A DNA stretch of 64,000 nt from DASTFY01 sp963829955 (lineage in GTDB: Bacteria; Actinomycetota; Acidimicrobiia; Acidimicrobiales; Ilumatobacteraceae). This document shows positions 58,072 through 64,000 of the stretch, in pieces. Within the stretch, counting starts at the first letter, position 1, and each line of letters opens with the position of its first letter. A program made the position numbers and the translations under genes. The notes under the pieces were generated by a model. It was not told the origin of the DNA, searched no databases, and saw only the letters and a program-made list of their open reading frames with translations. The stretch spans positions 57,312 to 121,311 of the forward strand of contig CAWHKS010000007.1 of assembly GCA_963829955.1 (NCBI GenBank), read 5' to 3'.

Positions 58072-59973
58072 TTGACCACCACCGCGATCGGCGACTATGC
58101 CTTGCTCGCGGATCGGCATAGTGCGGCACTGGTGAGCTTGGACGGGTCGATCGACTGGTTGTGCTTCCCGCGTTTCGACAGCCCGTCGATCTTCGCTCGG
58201 CTGCTTGGCGAGCAGGCGGGCTACTGGTCCGTGCGAGCATCAGGCGCCAAAGCGGTCACCCGTCGCTACCTGGATCGCACCATGGTGTTGGAGACGACCC
58301 ATCGCACGGCCACTGGGACCGCGGTCGTCGTCGACGCGCTGGCGATGGGGGAGGGCAACCGAGGGCACGACCTGGGCAGGGACGCGCCGCATCTTCTGCT
58401 GCGGCAGGTCACGTGCAGCTCGGGAAAGGTCGAGATTGACCTGGAGTACATCCCTCGACCTGAGTACGGCCTGGTGCTCCCCTTGCTGGACGCGGTCGAC
58501 GGCGGACTGGTCGCTACTGGTGGGGCCGATGTCCTGTTTCTGTCGTGCCCGGTGCCCTTGGCCGTCGACCGTTCGTCCGCATCGTGCCGGTTGGCCCTTC
58601 GTCAGGGAGAGCGGGCCGGCTTCGCCCTGCATCACCACAAACGGGCCGACGCGGGATCGGCTCGGGTGTGGAGCGAGTCCGAGATCGCCGCGCGGCTGGA
58701 TGACACCGTGGTGGCATGGCAGTCATGGTCTCGGCTGCACCAGGCCTACGTCGGTCCGTGGCGAGATCTGGTCCATCACAGCGGACGGGTACTCCAGGCG
58801 CTGTCGTTTCAACCCACCGGTGCCATCTGCGCGGCTGCTACGACCTCGTTGCCCGAGGTCGTAGGCGGCGCGCGGAACTGGGACTACCGCTACGCCTGGG
58901 TCCGAGACGCCTCTTTCACCATCGAGGCGCTGTGGGTGGCGGCCTGCCCCGATGAGGCGAACGAGTTCTTCGAGTACATGACGGCCTCCGCTGCTGGCTC
59001 CCTCGAGCAGGATGGCGACCTGCAGATCATGTTCGGAATTGGCGGCGAGCGGGACCTGACCGAACGGGAGCTGCCCCACCTGGGGGGCTGGCGTCAGTCC
59101 GTCCCCGTGCGGGTCGGCAACGATGCCTGGCGCCAGCGCCAACTCGACGTCTATGGAGAACTGCTCAGCGCGGCGCATCGACTCTCCGACCGACTCTTCG
59201 GCCAAGTGGCAGGCCAGGCGGGGCCCACGGTCGCCCCCGAAGGAGGCGACGCGCCGCCTGGGCTGGCCCCGGCCACCCGAGAGTTCCTCATCCAGCTCGC
59301 CGACGCGGCCGCCCGGCACTGGCAGGAGAAGGATCATGGCATCTGGGAGGTCCGGGGCGAGCCCCGTCACTTCGTCTACTCCAAGCTGATGTGTTGGGTG
59401 GCGCTCGCGCGGGCGACCGCCCTGGCCCACCCTCTCGGCGCCTCCGACCGCGTCGAGTCCTGGGCGCAAACCCAAGACCAGATCCGTCAGGCCATCTTGA
59501 GCGAGGGCTGGAGCGACCGGGTCAACGCGTTCACCCAAGCCTTCGGCTCGGACGACCTGGACGCCTCCAACCTGATGCTGCCCCTGGTCGGGTTCCTTCC
59601 CGCTGACGATCCCAGGGTGCTGTCCACCATCGACGCCACGGAAGAACGGCTCACGGACAGGCGAGGGCTGGTCTACCGTTACCGCGCCCGCGACGGACTC
59701 GACGGCGAGGAAGGCGCCTTCTTGCTCTGCACCTTCTGGCTGGCCCAGGCCCTTGCGAAGGCGGGTCAGGCCGACCGGGCGCGAACCGTGTTCGAACGTG
59801 CCGCCGCGTTCGTCAACGACATCGGCCTGCTCGCGGAAGAGGTGGACCCGGTCAGCGGTGAGCTCATGGGCAACTTCCCCCAGGCGTTCAGCCACATCGG
59901 CCTCGTCAACGCCGCGTGGGCCATCTCCGAAGCCGAGGCCGATCATCGGGCGACTACTTCAGGGCCGTCCTAG
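58072..59973 (+). CDS. GH15-family glycoside hydrolase (glucoamylase/trehalase-like)
   Basis: 633 residues. N-terminal beta-sandwich (IGDYALLADRHSAALVSLDGSIDWLCFPRFDSPSIFARLLG) and (alpha/alpha)6 barrel with RNWDYRYAWVRDASFTIEALW, the acid Glu region ERDLTERELPHLGGWRQS, and the base Glu region LLAEEVDPVSGELMGNFPQAFSHIGLVNAAW. Actinobacterial relatives include trehalases. TTG start taken because MTTTAIGDYALL is the family N-terminus. No signal peptide, so cytoplasmic. Ends 4 bp inside the convergent MOSC gene. Confidence 0.92.
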   Translation: MTTTAIGDYALLADRHSAALVSLDGSIDWLCFPRFDSPSIFARLLGEQAGYWSVRASGAKAVTRRYLDRTMVLETTHRTATGTAVVVDALAMGEGNRGHDLGRDAPHLLLRQVTCSSGKVEIDLEYIPRPEYGLVLPLLDAVDGGLVATGGADVLFLSCPVPLAVDRSSASCRLALRQGERAGFALHHHKRADAGSARVWSESEIAARLDDTVVAWQSWSRLHQAYVGPWRDLVHHSGRVLQALSFQPTGAICAAATTSLPEVVGGARNWDYRYAWVRDASFTIEALWVAACPDEANEFFEYMTASAAGSLEQDGDLQIMFGIGGERDLTERELPHLGGWRQSVPVRVGNDAWRQRQLDVYGELLSAAHRLSDRLFGQVAGQAGPTVAPEGGDAPPGLAPATREFLIQLADAAARHWQEKDHGIWEVRGEPRHFVYSKLMCWVALARATALAHPLGASDRVESWAQTQDQIRQAILSEGWSDRVNAFTQAFGSDDLDASNLMLPLVGFLPADDPRVLSTIDATEERLTDRRGLVYRYRARDGLDGEEGAFLLCTFWLAQALAKAGQADRARTVFERAAAFVNDIGLLAEEVDPVSGELMGNFPQAFSHIGLVNAAWAISEAEADHRATTSGPS

Positions 59974-61742
59974 AGATCGACGACGAGATCGTCGCAGGGC
60001 TGGACGCAACAGACGAGCACGTTCCCGAGCGCCGGCTTGTCGACGGGCTCGGGTTCGTAGGTCACGCCGCCCGACACGAGACTCGTCTCGCACGTGTGGC
60101 ACACGCCCGTGCGGCAGGCCCATCGGACCGGGATGCGACATGCCTCGGCCAACTCCAGCACCGAGCCGTATCGATCGTGCCAGCGCGCCGCCAGCCCGCT
60201 GCGGGCGAACGTCACCGTCGGCCCGGTTCCGGGCGGGCCGTCGGGAAGCCGCGGTGGACCATCGCGGCCGCCGACGATGCCGGGGGTGATGGACCCGAGC
60301 GTTCCGAAGGTCTCCGTGCGGACCTGCGTCGGGGCGAACCCGAGCGTGACAAGGGCCGCAGTCAGGTCTGCCATGAACGAGGCGGGACCGCAGAGGTACA
60401 GGTCGGCGTCGACGGGGATCCCCAATCGCTCCACGACCGCGGCCGTGATCCGCCCCACCGTCACGCCCCCCTCCCCGCGCCGCTCGGCGGGCGACGGCGA
60501 GCTGTAGCAGGTCGACCACCGTGCACCGGGCAGGGTCGTCAACAGGCGGTGGACCTCTGCCGCGAAGGCGTCCCCGTTGCGATTCCGGGCGCCGTGGATC
60601 CAGAACACGGGGCGCGTGGACGCGGTGGCGGCGAGGTCGTGGAGCATGGCGAGAACCGGCGTGATGCCGACGCCGGCCGACACCAACGCCACCGGGCCGG
60701 TCCCGGGCGCAAGAGTGAACGTGCCGCGAGGCGCGGCCGCCTCTATGGTCTGCCCCACCCGTACCGAGGCGTGGATGTGGCCGCTGGCGAGGCCGTACGG
60801 TTCGCGCTTGACGCTGATGCGGTACTCGGAATGGCCAGGCGGTCCCGACAGCGAGTAGTTGCGCACGACCACCTGCCCCGAGGCGAGCACCAACTTGATC
60901 GTGAGGTACTGACCCGGGAGCGGCGACGGCAGAGCGCTGCCATCGGACGCCGCGAGCTGGAGGGACGTCACGGTCGCCGTCTCCCGATCGACGCCGGTGA
61001 CGCGGAACGGGCGGAAGCCCTCCCACGCCGGCGGCGGCCCGGCGACAGTGCTGAGACCGGGATTGCCGTTGGCGGGCCCGCCCGCGTCGACCTGTTCCAG
61101 GAGGGCTGCCAGCGATGCCTTCCACCCCGGGCTCAGCGCGTCGACCCGAAGGGCGCGAGCGAGTTCATCCCGGGGATGCTCATGGAGGTAAAGGAGGCCG
61201 TCGACGTCGGCGATGGTGACCACCTCGGGCCCGGACTCCACCTTGATGATGGCGTCGCCGGCCTGGACCCGTCCTTCCGTCAGCACTCGCATGTAGAAGC
61301 CGGGTCGGCGGTGCGAGACGAGCAGCGCGGGCATTCGTGGGTCCGCCATGCGGATGCCGAGGCGGTAGCACGTCACGCGGGGCTGCGAGACCTCGAAGAC
61401 GGCGTCGCCGATCCGATACCGGTCGCCCACGCAGACCTCGTCGTCGGCCAAACCGTCCACCGTGAAGTTCTCGCCGAACTGGCCATAGGTGAAATCGGAA
61501 CGGCCAAGGTGGGCCTGCCAGTATCGGTACGAGTCGAGCTGGTACACGAGGACCGCTCGGTGCTCGCCGCCATGCCCCGCCAGGTCGCCTTGGCCGTCAC
61601 CGTCGATGTTCAGCCGGCGCACCATGCGACGGTCCTCGACCGGCCCTTTCCAGATCCCGGTGCGGACGTGAGCGTCCCTCCACGGGACGTCGACGGGAAG
61701 CCCGACATTGACGGCAACCAACGTCGCCACAGGCCCCGTCAC
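59970..61742 (-). CDS. MOSC domain fused to flavin reductase and 2Fe-2S ferredoxin
   Basis: 590 residues. MOSC domain 1-~225 (VNVGLPVDVPWRDAHVRTGIWK, DLAGHGGEHRAVLVYQLDSYRYW, FGENFTVDGL, GDRYRIGDAVFEVSQPRVTCYRLG), carrying the sulphur-handling Cys. FAD/NAD-binding reductase ~235-480 (LPGQYLTIKLV, VRNYSLSGPPG, VSAGVGITPVLAML, YLCGPASFM). C-terminal plant-type ferredoxin with CRTGVCHTCE and VLVCCVQP as cluster cysteines. Likely feeds electrons to a molybdenum-type or sulphur reaction. GTG start; shares a 13-bp upstream motif with the amine oxidase gene. Confidence 0.92.
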   Translation of the reverse strand: MTGPVATLVAVNVGLPVDVPWRDAHVRTGIWKGPVEDRRMVRRLNIDGDGQGDLAGHGGEHRAVLVYQLDSYRYWQAHLGRSDFTYGQFGENFTVDGLADDEVCVGDRYRIGDAVFEVSQPRVTCYRLGIRMADPRMPALLVSHRRPGFYMRVLTEGRVQAGDAIIKVESGPEVVTIADVDGLLYLHEHPRDELARALRVDALSPGWKASLAALLEQVDAGGPANGNPGLSTVAGPPPAWEGFRPFRVTGVDRETATVTSLQLAASDGSALPSPLPGQYLTIKLVLASGQVVVRNYSLSGPPGHSEYRISVKREPYGLASGHIHASVRVGQTIEAAAPRGTFTLAPGTGPVALVSAGVGITPVLAMLHDLAATASTRPVFWIHGARNRNGDAFAAEVHRLLTTLPGARWSTCYSSPSPAERRGEGGVTVGRITAAVVERLGIPVDADLYLCGPASFMADLTAALVTLGFAPTQVRTETFGTLGSITPGIVGGRDGPPRLPDGPPGTGPTVTFARSGLAARWHDRYGSVLELAEACRIPVRWACRTGVCHTCETSLVSGGVTYEPEPVDKPALGNVLVCCVQPCDDLVVDL

Positions 61743-61745
61743 TCG

Positions 61746-61758
61746 GCCACGTTACGAC
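61746..61758 (-). promoter_or_regulatory. 13-bp motif (GTCGTAACGTGGC) before the MOSC-fusion gene
   Basis: Contains TAACGT 6 nt before the GTG start, so it can serve as a leaderless -10. The identical 13 bp occurs at the same distance before the amine oxidase gene at 63914-63926. Confidence 0.5.
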
Positions 61759-61969
61759 AGGAGCGGGTTCGGTCGGAACCGCTTGCGCGGGCGTCGGGAT
61801 CGGGCCGCGCTCGCTACCGATCCACCCGTTGGAGGCGAACCGTCCATCTACGGAGCGGCCGGCATCGGGACGCCCGAGCTGTCGATCTGTCCGACGAGTT
61901 CCTCGACGGGCTCACGAACGCCGACCGGTCTGCGTGCTGGCGCGGCTCGTCGCGTACTCCCTACGACGG

Positions 61970-63910
61970 TCACGGGCAGTGTCCGTTCGGGTTGATGCGG
62001 TCCTGTGGTGGCACGTCGAGGGCTGGGTTACGGTCGAAGAAGCCGATGGGCCGGAGGTGGAATCCGGCGTACTCCACGGGCATCACCGGCCAGTCCTCTG
62101 GGCGGGCGACGTGGTTCGATCCGCAGGTGAACCACAACACGACGTCGGTGCACTCGAGTGAGCGGTTGCCGCCAGTGAAGGCTGGAAGCCCGTCTCCCCC
62201 TGGATGCTGGTTGGGGTAGTCGCCGGCGGCGTGCAACTCGCCGTCGGCGTGTTGCGTGACCCACAGGTGGTGTCGGGCGAACTCGGCCCGTCGCGCGACC
62301 GCGCTGGCGGCGCCAGCGAGCAGTGCCGGTTGGGCGCCAGGGATCAGGGCGTAGGCCGTCGGCTCTCCCACCCTGTTGCGGGCATCGGCGGCGCTCACCT
62401 TCCAGAAGCGACCGGCCGCAGGAGAGGCGTCGCGACCGCGTCGCGCTCGGTTCGCAGCGGTGTGGCCTCCGTGTGGAAGGCGCTCCCGTTCGGATTGTCC
62501 GGGTTGTGCGGGTCGATGACGAGGTCGACTTCCTCGATCGAGTTCTCGACACCGTCGACGTCGAGGTCGAGCCGGAAACAGAACAGGTGCTGGTGGTGCG
62601 GTGCCGACAGGTCGGCGGCGACGAGGGCACCGTGGGTCGGTCGTTGGCCAGGCTGGTGCGCGGCCGCCGCCGGAACCCCGGTCAACCTGACTTGTGTCTC
62701 GATCGTCCCGTCCAGGTAGAAGTACCAGAAGAACCCGTAGTCGTAGTTCCCGAGGTTGGCCCAGCTGGAGACGACCAACCGACGGGACCGGCGCACATGC
62801 GCACGTTCGCTGCGCCAGTCGGCGTACGCCAGAGCACGCCAGCGTCCTCCTCGTGGATGCACACGGCGTTAGCGATGACGAAGGGCTGACCGTCGTGGCC
62901 GATCATCGGGGCGTCCACGTAGTGCACCTCACCGACGCAGTCGCAGCCAAAGCTGAGCGACTGCGTGTTCTTCCCGAGCGCGGCTTCGCCGGCGTCGAAG
63001 ACGTGCCGCCAGTAGTACAGGGGTCCGGGGTCCCGTATGGCACCACCATCTCACTCAGCGAGGCCCGATAGCAGATCGGCCAAATAGGGCCGGTAGCGGG
63101 ATCGTCGTAGGCGATCTGGTGCAGCACCAAACCATCGATCGGATGAACCGAGAGTCCGCATCGACCAGCGCTGCCATCGCAACTCGCTGCCCTCGAGCGT
63201 GAAACTGGGGCCTTCGGGCTGGGTGATGACGAGCACCTTGAGGTCCTCCAGTACGGGACCGACGCCGGGATCGTCCGCGCCCATCCGACCAGGGTCCGAC
63301 GGTACGGGGGTTGCACCACTGTCGCGGACGTCGACCACCTCCCCCGTCGAACGGTCGGCGATAACGGGCCGCCCTCGATCGGCCGAGCCCACAGCGTGTC
63401 GCCGTCGTGCTCGCGGATGAACAGGATCGCTGGCCGAGACGGCGTCCGAGATGATCGACCTCCTCCCCGAAGTAGGCAGCCGGCCACGGCTCGACGACGA
63501 CGGTGTCGAGATCGGTGATGCCGCGCTTCGCGCAGCGCCCCCTGGACACGTGAATCGCCGAGGACGGCCGGAGTCGCCTCGAGCCACTCGACGGCCAGGA
63601 CCGGAGCGTGCAGCCCGGGCTTCGCTTCGGCCTGCTCGACGGCTCCCTCACTGAGGTTGACGACGCTCTCGTAAGTGACACCAGTCGCCCGGTCGACGCT
63701 CACTGCCACAGCCCGGCACGTCAGCGCCCCGCCGGCTGTCCACGCCAACACGTCGCACTTGGGCGGTTCCTTTAGCGCCACCCACGCCAGGACCGGCATC
63801 TCGCCGACCCGGCCGCCGTCGAGCAGGAGCCCGACGACAACACTGATCTCGTCCACCGACAGCGGCTGGAGCGGATGCGTCGCCGAGGTTCTCGCCTCGG
63901 TGTCAACCAT
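61970..63910 (-). pseudogene. Copper-containing primary amine oxidase, broken by about seven frame changes
   Basis: Pieces in order: HPLQPLSVDEISVVVGLLLDG; DLDTVVVEPWPAAYFGEEVDHLGRRL; ILFIREHDGDTLWARPIEGG; VIADRSTGEVVDVRDSG; SVHPIDGLVLHQIAYDD; FVIANAVCIHEEDAGVLW; NLGNYDYGFFWYFYLDGTIE, where NYDY holds the tyrosine that becomes the TPQ cofactor; HHQHLFCFRLDLDVDG with copper histidines; and HLWVTQHADGELHAAGDYPNQH to the end. Frame changes near 63545, 63440, 63375, 63165, 63020, 62830 and 62410. It would oxidise amines such as tyramine if intact. The 227 bp after it (61743-61969) holds only the next gene's promoter motif. Confidence 0.82.
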
Positions 63911-63913
63911 CTC

Positions 63914-63926
63914 GCCACGTTACGAC
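63914..63926 (-). promoter_or_regulatory. 13-bp motif (GTCGTAACGTGGC) before the amine oxidase gene
   Basis: Exact copy of the motif at 61746-61758, with TAACGT 6 nt before the ATG at 63910. Suggests shared control of the two neighbouring same-strand genes. Confidence 0.5.
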
Positions 63927-63964
63927 CCTGTAGTGGTGCGGTTGACGTGGCGTACGACCCCTGC

Positions 63965-64000
63965 CTACGCCGAGGCGACGGCCGCTCCGATGCTCGGGTC
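63965..64000 (-). CDS. Possible C-terminal end of a further gene (window edge)
   Basis: The minus strand reads DPSIGAAVASA and a TAG stop before the amine oxidase promoter. It is too short to identify and may be chance. Confidence 0.2.
   Translation of the reverse strand, partial: DPSIGAAVASA

Noticed and set aside
59916..62219. 767-codon plus-strand open frame opposite the MOSC fusion gene
   Set aside because: Shadow of a gene with three recognisable domains on the other strand.

Overview
This is GC-rich chromosomal DNA of an actinobacterium. The gene order argS-lysA-hom-thrC-rho, a ~1,620-residue NAD-glutamate dehydrogenase, isoleucine synthesis from citramalate (cimA), paired F420-type PPOX flavoproteins and many genes that seem to lack a 5' leader fit an uncultured Acidimicrobiia-like lineage. 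That placement is an inference from gene content; no 16S gene is present.

Layout. 1-7.3 kb (minus strand): argS, lysA, a lone PemK/MazF-like protein, hom, thrC and the 5' part of rho, with tRNA-Arg(CCG) beside argS. 7.4-22.8 kb: mixed housekeeping genes, namely VOC and OsmC proteins, a large secreted nuclease, a RemA-like protein, PfkB kinase, PEP carboxylase, a TAP-like peptidase, a LysE exporter, a CBS protein, a UbiB kinase with a hydrolase, and GreA. 22.9-26.8 kb: a branched-chain amino acid block, leuB, then a 12-residue leader peptide ending in Val-Leu-Ile-Ile-Val with a strong hairpin behind it, then ilvE and cimA. 26.8-30.3 kb: a D-amino-acid-oxidase-type flavoprotein, an RHH/PIN toxin-antitoxin pair and an acyl-CoA dehydrogenase.

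30.27-32.96 kb is a small integrative element inserted in the 3' end of that acyl-CoA dehydrogenase gene. Exact 64-bp repeats bound it and each repeat encodes the same C-terminus. It carries a tyrosine integrase, two companion ORFs and a lipoprotein gene, and has paired heptamer repeats of identical spacing near both ends.

33-51 kb: a serine hydrolase, a GIN-domain protein, an arsR-SRPBCC-DHFR operon, an HTTM membrane protein, a CYTH-like protein, PPOX proteins, NAD-GDH, UspA, a lipase, gltX and a YdcF protein. 51-58 kb is accessory: unknown small proteins, a broken DUF6602-type nuclease and a 13E12 HNH gene, a WYL regulator, tRNA-Gln(CTG) and tRNA-Glu(CTC), and fused IS3/IS110 debris. 58-64 kb: a GH15 glycosidase, a MOSC-flavin reductase-ferredoxin fusion and a badly broken copper amine oxidase.

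At least a dozen genes, including essential argS, are interrupted by single-base indels, several in G or C runs. This looks more like consensus error than decay and should be kept in mind for every entry marked frameshifted.
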